64,000 bases of DNA from CAWBJO01 sp963789175 (GCA_963789175.1 CAWBJO010000002.1:186001-250000); one strand, 5' to 3'. Counted from the stretch's first letter, positions 47,858-56,904 are shown. Numbers and translations: made by a program. The notes: generated by a model not told the origin, from the letters alone.

Positions 47858-48321
47858 CGTTCCGACGGCGAGGCAAGGACGGCTCGCCGCCAGTAGTCCC
47901 GCGACCGGGAACTTACGGGGCTGCCAGCAGCATCGACGCGCGCCTCGATGGCAGAGAGAAACTGCTCGGCCCGGGCGCGATTGACGAGGAGCCCCAGGGA
48001 GCGGAGAATTCGGGTGATGCGCAAATGATTGTGATCCGCGGGGCTCAGCCAGTGATCAGAGTTTCGGTAGAAGCGCAGCATCCGTTCGGCGGCGCGACCA
48101 AGGTTCTGCTTCGCCAGAGGGCTCCCCCGCACAGCCGCAATGTCGTCGGCAGCGAGAATGGGAGCGAACGCGTTGAAGGCACTTGCCTCGGGAAGCGGAA
48201 ACAGCCACTGAATGAAATCGTGTACGGTCTCGAGTTCCGGATCGGAGAAGGCGAGAATGTCGTCGATGCGCCGACCGCGATGGTCGGTCCCGGTGCCTTC
48301 CAGGAAGCCGAGGAGGCCCAT
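47845..48321 (-). CDS. Opioid growth factor receptor-related (OGFr_N domain) protein
   Basis: This 158-residue protein begins G-F-L-E-G-T-G-T-D-H-R-G-R and continues with I-L-A-F-S-D and H-D-F-I-Q-W-L-F-P-L-P-E-A-S-A-F-N, then W-L-S-P-A-D-H-N-H-L-R-I-T-R-I-L-R-S-L-G-L. This is the conserved N-terminal domain of the vertebrate opioid growth factor receptor, which also occurs as a small stand-alone protein in many bacteria. Its bacterial function is unknown. No signal or membrane segment is present. It is convergent with a 70-aa gene and near-divergent from the DUF6494 gene. Confidence 0.82.
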   Translation of the reverse strand: MGLLGFLEGTGTDHRGRRIDDILAFSDPELETVHDFIQWLFPLPEASAFNAFAPILAADDIAAVRGSPLAKQNLGRAAERMLRFYRNSDHWLSPADHNHLRITRILRSLGLLVNRARAEQFLSAIEARVDAAGSPVSSRSRDYWRRAVLASPSERQND

Positions 48322-48362
48322 GCTTTCATCCTTTCCGTATGGCGGGAGACCAGGAGACGACG

Positions 48363-48557
48363 ATGAACGACGATGAATTCAACATGTCGGTGCGCCAGTT
48401 CCTGAAGCAGGTCGGCGTGACGTCGCAGCGCGAAATCGAGGAGGTCGTCCGCAAGAATGGCCTCAGAGGAAAAGGCACGCTCAAAGTGAAGATGGTGCTG
48501 ACAGCCGAGGGAACAAAACTCAACCACGTGGTGGACGGCGAGATCGATCTCAGCTGA
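48363..48557 (+). CDS. DUF6494 family small protein
   Basis: The product is 64 residues from the ATG at 48363 with GGAG upstream; an earlier start adds eight unconserved residues. The sequence M-S-V-R-Q-F-L-K-Q-V-G-V-T-S-Q-R-E-I-E followed by two strands ending V-V-D-G-E-I is that of the DUF6494 family, common in alphaproteobacteria and of unknown function. The stop overlaps the end of the convergent BKACE gene by eight bases. Confidence 0.75.
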   Translation: MNDDEFNMSVRQFLKQVGVTSQREIEEVVRKNGLRGKGTLKVKMVLTAEGTKLNHVVDGEIDLS

Positions 48558-49416
48558 CGGCGGCTGCGCCGGTGGCAGGCGCACTCTGCCGGGGTGGAAG
48601 CCCGAGTATGGAACGCGCTTCCGCGGGTGTGGCGGCCCGCCGTCCATATTCTGCGCATAGGCCGGCAAGGCGGCCGACAAGCTCGGCATTGCTCGCCGCC
48701 AAACGATCGGCGTCGAAACGAACATTGTCTTCAAGACCCGTCCGACAGTGGCCGCCGAGCTCCAAGGCCCAGCGATTGACCTCGAGCTGGTGGCGACCGA
48801 GGCCGGCCGCCGTCCACGTCGCCTGCGGCATCAGCGTCTTCAGCTCGCCGACCTCGAATTCCAGGATCGCCCGGCGCGCCGGCTGGGCATTGGGGACGCC
48901 AAGGACGAACTGGACGTGCGGCGGCGAACCGATCGCTCCCTGGCGCGCGAGCTTTTCGGCATTGTAGAGCATCGCCAGATCAAAGATCTCGCATTCGGGC
49001 TTGACGCCATGCTCGCGCATCGCCCACGCCAGGCCGTCGATGAGATCCGGCGGGTTCTCGTACACGACCGACGGAAAATTGACCGAGCCGGTGGCGAGCG
49101 AGGCCATGTCGGGCTTCAGGTGGATCATGCTGCCGCGCTCCTCCTGGCGACGCCCGCGGCCGCCGGTGGAGAACTGAACGATGATGCCGGGGCAATGCCG
49201 GCGGACGCCCTCCTGGACGCGGGCAAACAGGTCCGGATCGGAGCTCGGGTTCTCGGCCGCATCGCGGACATGGATGTGGACGAGAGCGGCACCTGCCTCG
49301 AATGCGGCGTGGGTCGATTCGATCTGCTCCTGCACCGACACCGGCAAACCGGGGTTGTCCTTCTTGCGCGGCACGGAACCGGTGATGGCAACCGTGATGA
49401 TGCAGGGCGAGGTCAT
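48550..49416 (-). CDS. 3-keto-5-aminohexanoate cleavage protein family (BKACE)
   Basis: The product is 288 residues from the ATG at 49416. The TIM-barrel metal site is V-H-I-H-V-R-D at about residue 47, and the F-S-T-G-G-R-G phosphate-like loop, PHVQFVLGVPNAQP and G-L-G-R-H-Q segments are typical. BKACE enzymes condense a beta-keto acid with acetyl-CoA, giving acetoacetate and a new CoA ester; the original member acts in lysine fermentation. No lysine genes are nearby, so the keto acid is unknown. The start overlaps the stop of a small membrane protein gene (ATGA). Confidence 0.87.
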   Translation of the reverse strand: MTSPCIITVAITGSVPRKKDNPGLPVSVQEQIESTHAAFEAGAALVHIHVRDAAENPSSDPDLFARVQEGVRRHCPGIIVQFSTGGRGRRQEERGSMIHLKPDMASLATGSVNFPSVVYENPPDLIDGLAWAMREHGVKPECEIFDLAMLYNAEKLARQGAIGSPPHVQFVLGVPNAQPARRAILEFEVGELKTLMPQATWTAAGLGRHQLEVNRWALELGGHCRTGLEDNVRFDADRLAASNAELVGRLAGLCAEYGRRAATPAEARSILGLPPRQSAPATGAAAVS

Positions 49417-49631
49417 GGGCGGGCGGCCCAGGAGGGTCCGTGCGCGACGCCGAGCAGCGTCAGGGTATGAACGGCGGCAAGGATGACGAGCAGGATTCCG
49501 GCGAACAGGAAGGGTGTCGTTGGAATCAGGCGTGGTTCGAGGCCGCGGCGCGGCCGCCGCTCGAGCCACACCATGGCGGCGCTCAGAGCGAGCCCACAGA
49601 TCAGCGCCGTGCCGGTTATGAAGATTTCCAT
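49413..49631 (-). CDS. Small two-helix membrane protein
   Basis: The product is 72 residues from the ATG at 49631. Two transmembrane helices (F-I-T-G-T-A-L-I-C-G-L-A-L and F-L-F-A-G-I-L-L-V-I-L-A-A-V) are joined by a basic loop E-R-R-P-R-R-G-L-E-P-R. No family recognised. It overlaps the start of the BKACE gene by four bases, so the two are co-translated, but the link in function is obscure. Confidence 0.6.
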   Translation of the reverse strand: MEIFITGTALICGLALSAAMVWLERRPRRGLEPRLIPTTPFLFAGILLVILAAVHTLTLLGVAHGPSWAARP

Positions 49632-49756
49632 GGCAGAGCGTGCCCCGAGCCAACCCGACCGTTGCCGCCCGGGTGCGGTTGACAGGCCGCCGGGGCGCAA
49701 CTATGGTCCGCCCCGATCACTTCCGGGGCATTTCCGGTCGAATTTAGGTGAACTCC

Positions 49757-49882
49757 ATGAAGGTCCGCAACTCTCTTAAATCCCTGGCGAAACGGCATCG
49801 CGCCAATCGGCTGGTGCGGCGCAAGGGGCGCCTCTACGTCATCAACAAAGTGAATCCGCGCTTCAAGGCGCGCCAGGGCTGA
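49757..49882 (+). CDS. rpmJ: 50S ribosomal protein L36, type B
   Basis: This 41-residue protein begins MKVRNSLKSLAKRHRANR and continues with G-R-L-Y-V-I-N-K-V-N-P-R-F-K-A-R-Q-G. It is the zinc-independent (no C-x2-C) form of L36, also called YkgO type. A Rho-independent terminator lies 27 bases past the stop. It is transcribed alone. Confidence 0.96.
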   Translation: MKVRNSLKSLAKRHRANRLVRRKGRLYVINKVNPRFKARQG

Positions 49883-49909
49883 CGCTCGCTCACCGGATTT
49901 TGAAGGACG

Positions 49910-49932
49910 AAGGCCGCGATCCTCGCGGCCTT
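49910..49932 (+). terminator. Rho-independent terminator after rpmJ
   Basis: AAGGCCGCGA at 49910-49919 pairs with TCGCGGCCTT at 49923-49932 around a three-base loop, then TCGCTTTT. The ten-base perfect stem and following T-rich tail are a textbook terminator. Confidence 0.88.
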
Positions 49933-49971
49933 TCGCTTTTGGAGCAGGCCATCGCCGGTGTAGTCTAAGCC

Positions 49972-50583
49972 ATGCGGTTGCGGACGATAACTTCCTTCCT
50001 GGTCCTCCTGCCCCTCATGGCCATCGCGGCTCCGGCCCAGACGGCCAAGGAGGGCGGAACGTCCCCGCCGACCCGCCAGGCCCCGGCGAGCGAGGCGGCA
50101 CAGAAGGACGAGCTTCTGGATCGCCTGTTCGGCCGCCTGAGGGCCGCCACGAACCAGGCGGAAGCCGACGCCATTGAAAAGTCCATCTGGCAGGCTTGGA
50201 TGCGTTCCGACAGCCCGACGTCGGATCTCCTGCTGCAGCAGGCCATGAAGGCCATGGCCGTGAAGCGCTACGACAAGGCGCTGGACATCCTCGATGCGGT
50301 CATCGATTCGACGCCGAATTTTTCCGAGGCCATCAACAAAAGAGCGACGATCTACTACCTGGTCGGCCGGCTCGACCAGTCGCTCGCCGATATCGACAAG
50401 GTTCTCGACCAGGAGCCGCGGCATTTCGGAGCCCTGGCAGGGCTCGGCATGATCCGGCGCGACCGCGGGGACCAGCGCGGCGCGCTCGAAGCTTTCCGGC
50501 AGGCCCTGGCGATCAACCCATTCATGCCGAAGGTTCGCGAAACGGCGGACGACCTCGAGAAGCAGCTCGAAAAGGGTATCTAA
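49972..50583 (+). CDS. Exported tetratricopeptide repeat protein
   Basis: This 203-residue protein has a signal peptide (M-R-L-R-T-I ... A-P-A-Q-T), then a short proline-rich linker and two or three TPR units. These start with R-Y-D-K-A-L-D-I-L-D-A-V-I-D, followed by V-G-R-L-D-Q-S-L-A-D-I-D-K-V and G-A-L-E-A-F-R-Q-A-L-A-I-N-P. It probably mediates protein contacts in the periplasm. The stop overlaps the end of convergent pyk by four bases. Confidence 0.85.
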   Translation: MRLRTITSFLVLLPLMAIAAPAQTAKEGGTSPPTRQAPASEAAQKDELLDRLFGRLRAATNQAEADAIEKSIWQAWMRSDSPTSDLLLQQAMKAMAVKRYDKALDILDAVIDSTPNFSEAINKRATIYYLVGRLDQSLADIDKVLDQEPRHFGALAGLGMIRRDRGDQRGALEAFRQALAINPFMPKVRETADDLEKQLEKGI

Positions 50584-52022
50584 GCGACGTGCGAAGCCTC
50601 GGCGCTGCCGCCGACATAGGCGATGCGGAGCATGTTGGTGCTGCCCGGGGTGCGAAGCGGCACTCCGGCGGTGATGATGATGCGATCGCCGGGCGAGGCA
50701 AAGCTTTCCTCGGCGGCGATCCGGCAGGCGCGCAACACCATGTCGTCGAGATCGGCCGCATCAGCGGTCAGGACGCAATGAAGGCCCCAGACGAGCGCCA
50801 GTCGCCGGCCGGTGGATGGGTTCGGGGTCAGCGCGATGATGGGCGCTTCGGGACGTTCGCGGGCGGCGCGCAGCCCGGTCGATCCCGATGAGGTGTAGCA
50901 GACGATGGCGGCGAGCTTGAGCGTCTCGGCGATGGTGCGGGCCGCCTGCGAGATGGCGTCCGACGCCGTAAGCTCCGGGTCGGTGCGCTGGGCATGGATG
51001 ATGCCGAGATAGTGGGGATCGCGTTCGACGGCGCGGGCGATCTGATCCATGGTGGCCACCGCCTTCTCCGGCCAGGCGCCGGCCGCGGATTCCGCCGACA
51101 GCATCACCGCGTCGGCGCCCTCGAAGACGGCCGTCGCGACGTCGGAAACCTCGGCACGGGTCGGCACCGGGTCGTGGATCATGGATTCGAGCATCTGGGT
51201 AGCCACGATGACCGGACGGCCGGCCCGACGGGCGGCGCGGGTGATCTGCTTCTGGCGGCCCGGCACCTCCTCGAGCGGCAGCTCGACGCCCAGGTCGCCG
51301 CGGGCGATCATGATTCCGTCCGAAAGCTCGAGGACCTCCGGCAGGGCATTCAGCGCCGAGGGCTTCTCGATCTTCGCCATGACGCCGGCACGGCCGCGGA
51401 TGAGCTTGCGGGCCTCGGCGACGTCGTCGGCGCGCTGCACGAAGGACAGCGCGATCCAGTCGACGCCGATCGAAGCCGCGAATTCGAGATCGGAGCGGTC
51501 CTTGGGCGTCAATGCCGCGAGCGGCAGGATAGTGTCGGGCAGGTTGATGCCCTTGCGGTCGGAGAGCACGCCTCCGAAAATCACCTTGGCGGATATGCGG
51601 TTCGGCGCCACCTCCAGGATTTCGACACGCACGCGCCCATCATTGAGGAGAAGATTGTGGCCAGGCTTGACGGCGAGGAAGATCTCCTTGTGCGGGAGAT
51701 GGACGCGGCTGCCGTCGCCCGGCTCGGGATTGTCGTCGAAGACCATGACGTCGCCGGAGTTCACCCGCACTTCCTTCGCCTTGAACGTTCCAATGCGCAG
51801 CTTCGGTCCCTGTAGATCGGCGAGAATGCCGATCGGACGCTCGAGGCGGGATTCGATGCCGCGGATGGTCGTGCAGAATTTGGACAGCAGCTCGTGCGAC
51901 GTGTGGCTCATGTTGATGCGGAACACGTCCGCGCCGGCCACGAACAGAGCTTCGATCAGTTCAGGAGTTGAGGAAGCGGGACCCAGGGTGGCGACGATCT
52001 TGACTCTGCGGTTTCGCCTCAC
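50580..52022 (-). CDS. pyk: Pyruvate kinase
   Basis: This 480-residue protein starts at a GTG that overlaps the DUF1036 stop (GTGA). K-I-V-A-T-L-G-P-A-S-S opens the barrel. M-A-K-I-E-K-P-S-A and I-M-I-A-R-G-D-L-G-V-E-L carry the catalytic lysine and metal glutamate. The C-terminal allosteric domain (about residues 340-480) begins with D-P-E-L-T-A-S-D-A-I. It converts phosphoenolpyruvate and ADP to pyruvate and ATP. Coupling with DUF1036 is usual in rhizobial genomes. Upstream in-frame codons belong to a shadow of the DUF1036 gene. Confidence 0.96.
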   Translation of the reverse strand: MRRNRRVKIVATLGPASSTPELIEALFVAGADVFRINMSHTSHELLSKFCTTIRGIESRLERPIGILADLQGPKLRIGTFKAKEVRVNSGDVMVFDDNPEPGDGSRVHLPHKEIFLAVKPGHNLLLNDGRVRVEILEVAPNRISAKVIFGGVLSDRKGINLPDTILPLAALTPKDRSDLEFAASIGVDWIALSFVQRADDVAEARKLIRGRAGVMAKIEKPSALNALPEVLELSDGIMIARGDLGVELPLEEVPGRQKQITRAARRAGRPVIVATQMLESMIHDPVPTRAEVSDVATAVFEGADAVMLSAESAAGAWPEKAVATMDQIARAVERDPHYLGIIHAQRTDPELTASDAISQAARTIAETLKLAAIVCYTSSGSTGLRAARERPEAPIIALTPNPSTGRRLALVWGLHCVLTADAADLDDMVLRACRIAAEESFASPGDRIIITAGVPLRTPGSTNMLRIAYVGGSAEASHVA

Positions 52023-52453
52023 TGGCTTGGCTGCTCCGTCGTCTTCTCGCCGGAGAGGGAGACGGTCCAGTCCGTCTCCTCCTTGGTATCCACCTCGAAG
52101 AAGCCGGTCTTCTGGTAGCCGCGTTCCTTGCAGTCCTTGAGGCCGCGGATAGTGAAGATCTTGTCGCGGGTGCACATGAAATTCTTACCGCCCCAGGCGC
52201 CGCCCTTGTCGTAATCGACGGCGTAAATGTAGTAGAAGCGCGCGATCAGCGAGCCCTTCAGGAGCGTCTCGCAGGCGTTGGCGCCGATGTTCCACCATCC
52301 TTCGGACGCCCAGCCCTTCGCGTCCTTGTAGCCCAAGGCCACGCCGACCCGATTCTGGGTATTGTTGCAGAGCTTGAGATCAGCGCGAGCCGGGCCCGCC
52401 GCCAGCATCATCGCCGCGGCGGCCAAAATCACTGTCGACCGCAAAGCTGCCAT
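52019..52453 (-). CDS. DUF1036 family exported protein
   Basis: The product is 144 residues from the ATG at 52453. The signal peptide ends A-G-P-A-R-A, and the mature part begins D-L-K-L-C-N-N-T-Q-N-R-V-G-V-A-L-G-Y-K. Conserved cysteines occur in N-A-C-E-T, F-M-C-T and K-D-C-K. The family is usually found before pyk in alphaproteobacteria and has no known role. Upstream frame extension to 52558 looks non-coding. Confidence 0.88.
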   Translation of the reverse strand: MAALRSTVILAAAAMMLAAGPARADLKLCNNTQNRVGVALGYKDAKGWASEGWWNIGANACETLLKGSLIARFYYIYAVDYDKGGAWGGKNFMCTRDKIFTIRGLKDCKERGYQKTGFFEVDTKEETDWTVSLSGEKTTEQPSQ

Positions 52454-52655
52454 GCGACCTCGGGCCCCCCTTCCACCGCGAATCCATTTATCATGTTTCC
52501 AGTCCCCTGTAAGCGGCATTCGGTGCAAGAGCGCCCGCGGGCCTGGACAGCCGAGCAACGCATGCGAGCCTCATGATAATGTATCGGCGGGCGGTCCGTC
52601 GATATGCGTGAAATGCCGCGGCGGACCGAGCCCGCGGCAGAGGAGTTTCGAGCCG

Positions 52656-52961
52656 ATGAACAAGCCTGATGATGACGTGCAGAAAGAACTTGAATCGACC
52701 GTTCTGCGAAGGCTTATTGGCCACCTGCGGAGCCGAACGGACGTGCAGAACATCGACCTGATGACGCTCGCCGGCTTCTGCCGGAACTGCCTCGCCAACT
52801 GGTACGAAGAGGCGGCAAAGGCGCGCGGCATCGCCATGACGCGCGATGCAGCCCGGCAGCACATCTACGGGATGCCCTACGAGGAGTGGAAGGCAACCCA
52901 CCAGCGCGAGGCCGGGCCGGAGCAGGTCGAGCACATGACGAAGGCCCGCAAGGATCACTGA
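52656..52961 (+). CDS. DUF1244 family protein
   Basis: The product is 101 residues from the ATG at 52656, with AGGAG 11 bases upstream. L-A-G-F-C-R-N-C-L-A-N-W-Y and Y-G-M-P-Y-E-E-W-K are the family signature, including a C-x2-C pair that might bind metal. The function is unknown. It is followed by the GapR-like gene after 29 bases, a common rhizobial pair. Confidence 0.88.
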   Translation: MNKPDDDVQKELESTVLRRLIGHLRSRTDVQNIDLMTLAGFCRNCLANWYEEAAKARGIAMTRDAARQHIYGMPYEEWKATHQREAGPEQVEHMTKARKDH

Positions 52962-52990
52962 CGCGGCGTGCCGTAAACGGAAGGGGTGCG

Positions 52991-53245
52991 ATGGATACCA
53001 AGCCGACATTCGCAAAAGCGCAATTGAAGAGCCTCGTCGAACGGATCGAGAAGCTCGAGGAAGAGAAGAAGGCGCTGGCCGGCGATATCCGCGAAGTCTA
53101 CGCCGAGGCCAAGGGCCACGGATTCGACACCAAGATCCTGAGGCGCGTCGTTTCGATCCGCCGGAAGGACAAGAACGAGCGGGCGGAAGAAGAGGCCATG
53201 CTCGACGTCTATCTGAACGCGCTGGGGATGATCCCCGCCGAATAG
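52991..53245 (+). CDS. GapR-like DNA-binding protein (DUF2312)
   Basis: The product is 84 residues from the ATG at 52991. A coiled-coil N-terminal half, L-K-S-L-V-E-R-I-E-K-L-E-E-E-K, is followed by D-I-R-E-V-Y-A-E-A-K-G-H-G-F-D-T-K-I-L-R, the DUF2312 signature. In Caulobacter the family member GapR clamps over-twisted DNA and helps topoisomerases. Found throughout alphaproteobacteria. Confidence 0.88.
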   Translation: MDTKPTFAKAQLKSLVERIEKLEEEKKALAGDIREVYAEAKGHGFDTKILRRVVSIRRKDKNERAEEEAMLDVYLNALGMIPAE

Positions 53246-53257
53246 GCGGGCGGCAGG

Positions 53258-54679
53258 CTACTGGAAGATCGAGGGCGTCATGCCCGCTGCCGGGCCGGCA
53301 TCGCCGAGGCGGGCGGGCGTGAAGTTACCCTTGAGCTCGCGATTGACGAACAGGCTATCCGCCTTGCCGGACGACTGCACCTCGGGTTCCGACGAGCCGC
53401 CGAAATGCAAGGCGGCGAGCAGTTGGCTCAACGCGCTGGCGGGCTCCTCGTCGACGACCGGGTCCGGTTCCTCGATCGGCTCGTTGGTGTAGCTGATCTC
53501 GATGGGCTTCGGCGTGCTGTCGGTGCGCACGATGCTGTCGGTGTTGAAGAGCCAGCGGGTCGGCCACCAGAAGAAGTCGTCGGCGCCGGTCGTGACGGAG
53601 GACGTGGACGCCGTCACGAGGTCGGCCTGGTCATGGGTGGCGTTGGCGGCGAAGCTGCCCTTGCTCGAGATGTTGGAGAAGCTGTAGTCGGACTCGAAGG
53701 GATCCTCGACGGCCGCGAGCATGCCGATCTCGTCGGCGGCGGGCGGACGGCGGGCGAAATTGTTCTTCGGCGCCGGAGCGGAGGCGGGCTCGATCTGCAT
53801 GCGGGCGGCGGCGAGCATCAGCACTTCGATCGGCTTGGCGCGTGGCTTCGGAACCGGATAGCCGTCTGCGACGGAGGAGGGCTTGGCCGGAGCGGCAGCC
53901 TCGCCGCCTTCGTCGTCGACGAAATCTGCAGCGGCCATCTGGACCTTGCCGCCGACCTTCTTGATCTCGGCGGAAGGACCGGTCTGCACCTGGGCCAGCA
54001 TGTAGCCGTTGGTCATACGGGCGCCGATCGTCTTCTTGTAGGTGCTCATGATCTGAGCGACCTGGGCGGTGCTCGGCCGCGGCCAGTACCGCACGTTGCC
54101 GGAGTCGATGTGGACGAAGCCCGATGCACCCGATTTCGGATAGTAGCCGACGCCGCCGATCTCGCGGGCCATGGCGCTGCCGCGCAGCTTGGCGACCGAG
54201 ACGTCGGGGAAGTAGAGGTCGATCGCCTTGCCGCGGATGTGCATGCTCTGCTTGGCGACGTTGCGGCCGATGCGCTTCAGCATCGCGTTGGTGTTGGCGG
54301 AGCGATAGCCGCAGATGATGTGAATGGGTGCCTTCGAATCGAGATCGGCGTGAAGCTCCCACATGAGGTCGAGAGTCTTCGGATCCATCTTCATCGCCTC
54401 ATTGCGGCGCCAGTCGCGCATGAGGTGGTTGATCTTGCTGAGGGCGGAGGGGACGTAGCGACCATCCTTCTTGTAGGTGATGGTCAGCGACTCTTTGGTG
54501 TGGACGTGATATAGGCTTAAAGTCCTGGTATCACCTGCCGCGGTCGTAGAGCCGGGAAAGGTGCTCCAGGCGAATGCCGCGCAGGCCGCAAAGAGGACCG
54601 ACGCGGCGGCGAGCTTCTTCAATCGAGATGGCAACGGCTTGTGGTGTCCCACGAAAAGAGGTTTCCCACTCAAACCCAT
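53258..54679 (-). CDS. DUF882 / YcbK-type (M15-like) murein-associated protein
   Basis: The product is 473 residues from the ATG at 54679 (a TTG 12 bases upstream is possible). A basic N-terminus and signal anchor precede the M15A-like domain, with I-H-I-I-C-G-Y-R-S, S-M-H-I-R-G-K-A-I-D-L-Y and G-F-V-H-I-D-S-G, which hold the zinc ligands His, Asp and His. The last 230 residues are low-complexity, rich in Pro, Ala, Ser and Asp, and probably disordered. A role in peptidoglycan cleavage is likely; the L,D-transpeptidase next door supports it. Confidence 0.85.
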   Translation of the reverse strand: MGLSGKPLFVGHHKPLPSRLKKLAAASVLFAACAAFAWSTFPGSTTAAGDTRTLSLYHVHTKESLTITYKKDGRYVPSALSKINHLMRDWRRNEAMKMDPKTLDLMWELHADLDSKAPIHIICGYRSANTNAMLKRIGRNVAKQSMHIRGKAIDLYFPDVSVAKLRGSAMAREIGGVGYYPKSGASGFVHIDSGNVRYWPRPSTAQVAQIMSTYKKTIGARMTNGYMLAQVQTGPSAEIKKVGGKVQMAAADFVDDEGGEAAAPAKPSSVADGYPVPKPRAKPIEVLMLAAARMQIEPASAPAPKNNFARRPPAADEIGMLAAVEDPFESDYSFSNISSKGSFAANATHDQADLVTASTSSVTTGADDFFWWPTRWLFNTDSIVRTDSTPKPIEISYTNEPIEEPDPVVDEEPASALSQLLAALHFGGSSEPEVQSSGKADSLFVNRELKGNFTPARLGDAGPAAGMTPSIFQ

Positions 54680-54927
54680 ACGCACACACAAACCGGAGCT
54701 TGTCCCCGACTCCCCTTTTCAGTCCCTTCGTCCCCAACACCCGCGCCAAGTATGTTGCGGGAAAGTCCTTCCCACAAGCCATAAGATTGCGGCCATGATT
54801 GGGCACGCCGGAGTTCTTCCAGCATGGCCCCATATGCTTAACAAATGTTTAAGTGCGTTCACGCAGAGGCATTTTTCGCCTCCGAACCGGCAGGTCCAAG
54901 CGTTAACGCATGGTCAGGCGAGGGCTT

Positions 54928-56904
54928 CTAGTTGGCCGCCACGGCGATCCGGTTGAGGGCCGACTCCAGGCGCTTGTCGCGACCGTAGATATCCGGAAGG
55001 TAGATGAGCTTCCCGGAGGGGTCGATCCAGGTCGTGAAATAGGTGAGGTGGACCGGGATCTTCGACGGCAGGTTGACTGTCATGTTCTCGCCGGAGGCGA
55101 TCGCGCCGTCGACTTCGTTGCGATCCCAGCCGAGGACGCGGACGGCGAGCTCGCGCGGGTTCTCGACGCGAACGCAGCCGTGGCTGAAGGCGCGCACCGA
55201 CTGGCCGAAGAGATTCTTGGTCGGCGTGTCGTGCATGTAGATGTCGTGGGAGTTCGGGAAGAGAAACTTGATGTTCCCGAGGGCGTTGTCGTCGCCGGGC
55301 GGCTGGCGGACGTCGAAGGGGATGCGATCGCCATAGGCCCACCAGTCGACCTCGCCTGAACTGACGACGCGACCGCCGGGCGCCACGACCTCAAATCCCT
55401 TGCGATCGAGGTAGTAGGGGTCGCGCATCAGCATCGGCAGCATCTCGTGCTTGATGATCGAGCCGGGGACGCCCCAGTAGGGATTGACGACGACCATCTC
55501 CATCTCGTCGCTGAAGACCGAGGTCTGGGTTTGGGGCTTGCCGACGATGACCTTGGTCGACCAGGAGATCTTGCCGCTGTCCATCAGGCGCAGCTCGAAG
55601 GCCGCTTGGTTGACCATGATGTATTTCGGGCCGAGATCACGCGGCAGCCAGCGCACGCGCTCCATGTTCATGACGAGCTTCTGGAGGTTGCGGCTGTCCG
55701 TGCGCTCGTTGAAGGCATTGACCGTGGCGGCGTCGAGGCGGCCCGTTACCTTGATCTTCTGGCTTTCCTGGAATGCCTGCAGCGCCTTCGACATCGGTTT
55801 GTCGAGCTTCTCAGCGTCGGCGCGGCCCTTGGCCGTCCGCTTCACCTCGAAGCTTCCCGACATGTAGGCATCGGTATCGACGGACTTGCGCCAGTCACCC
55901 GTGTTCGCTTCGGCCAGGTGGCCGAACTTGACGAGGCGGGCCCGGACCATCGGAATGCGGGCGTCGCGCTCCCCGACCTTGACGCGGGCGCCGGCCGGGA
56001 TGGGCTCTTCGGTCAATTCGGAGGTCTTGGCCCTGAGCTGGGCGAGTGCCTTGCGCATCGCCTGGTAGGCCGGATGGGTGGGCTGCAGGCTCCTGAGATA
56101 GGTGGCCGCATCGGATGCGGCGGCGAGGCTGTTCAGCGCCTCGGGCAAGGCCAGGGCCGGCGGCGCGATGTCGTAGTAGCGCGAAAGCTTGTTGGGAAGG
56201 ATGCGTCCGCCGTAGGCCTGGTCGGCATAGCGGAGGACGGCGGCGGTCATGCCGATGTCGAGCATGGCCAGGTGGACGACGTCGCCCTTCAGACCCGTGC
56301 CATCGTCGCCGAAGCCAGAAAGCAGGGGCGGCAGATAGTCGGTCGCGACCATGCCTTCGGCATCGGCGTCGGCCATGAGGGTGAGGGCGCCGGCGCCCTT
56401 GGCCGACAGGCCTTCGGAGGTCACCCAGACCGGCTCGAACCCGCGCGCCGCATAGAAGGCCAGGATGGCATCGCGCTGGGCGGGCGTGACGCGCACGGCA
56501 GTTTCCGAATCGCGAAGCTTGTAGAGGATGGTCGAGGCCAGGACCTGACCGGGCTTGGCCGCGGCAAGGGCCGGATCGGAGAGGGAGACGAGCTTGACCG
56601 GGGTATAGGGGCCGATGTTGCGGTCGGGATCGGGCGGCGCCTCGGGCGTCGGGTCGATGTCGCCGTCGGGTGATTCGAAGGCGTCCCAGAAAGAGAAGAA
56701 ACCCCGGCGGCGCGAGGGGTTTTCGAAGCGGTCGGGTATGAAAGTCTGGCGAGCCGAATAGTTGTACTTGTATTTCTTGCGGTGTTTTTCGAGCGCCTTT
56801 TCGCTGAGCAGCCGGTCATTGTTCCCTGCCAGAGCGGGCAGCGGAATCAGGCTGAAGCCGACAATGCCCGCAAGACCGATTGCGAACAGACGAAGCGATT
56901 TCAT
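54928..56904 (-). CDS. L,D-transpeptidase, LdtD/YcbB type
   Basis: The product is 658 residues from the ATG at 56904 with GGAG at good spacing (a GTG at 56913 is weaker). The signal peptide ends near L-P-A-L-A. A large N-terminal scaffold (about 100-300), a peptidoglycan-binding domain (about 340-400) and a YkuD domain follow. The catalytic cysteine lies in F-S-H-G-C-V-R-V near residue 577. It makes 3-3 cross-links in peptidoglycan in the periplasm. It is next to the DUF882 protein, on the same strand, about 250 bases apart; the gap at 54680-54927 shows no other feature. Confidence 0.92.
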   Translation of the reverse strand: MKSLRLFAIGLAGIVGFSLIPLPALAGNNDRLLSEKALEKHRKKYKYNYSARQTFIPDRFENPSRRRGFFSFWDAFESPDGDIDPTPEAPPDPDRNIGPYTPVKLVSLSDPALAAAKPGQVLASTILYKLRDSETAVRVTPAQRDAILAFYAARGFEPVWVTSEGLSAKGAGALTLMADADAEGMVATDYLPPLLSGFGDDGTGLKGDVVHLAMLDIGMTAAVLRYADQAYGGRILPNKLSRYYDIAPPALALPEALNSLAAASDAATYLRSLQPTHPAYQAMRKALAQLRAKTSELTEEPIPAGARVKVGERDARIPMVRARLVKFGHLAEANTGDWRKSVDTDAYMSGSFEVKRTAKGRADAEKLDKPMSKALQAFQESQKIKVTGRLDAATVNAFNERTDSRNLQKLVMNMERVRWLPRDLGPKYIMVNQAAFELRLMDSGKISWSTKVIVGKPQTQTSVFSDEMEMVVVNPYWGVPGSIIKHEMLPMLMRDPYYLDRKGFEVVAPGGRVVSSGEVDWWAYGDRIPFDVRQPPGDDNALGNIKFLFPNSHDIYMHDTPTKNLFGQSVRAFSHGCVRVENPRELAVRVLGWDRNEVDGAIASGENMTVNLPSKIPVHLTYFTTWIDPSGKLIYLPDIYGRDKRLESALNRIAVAAN

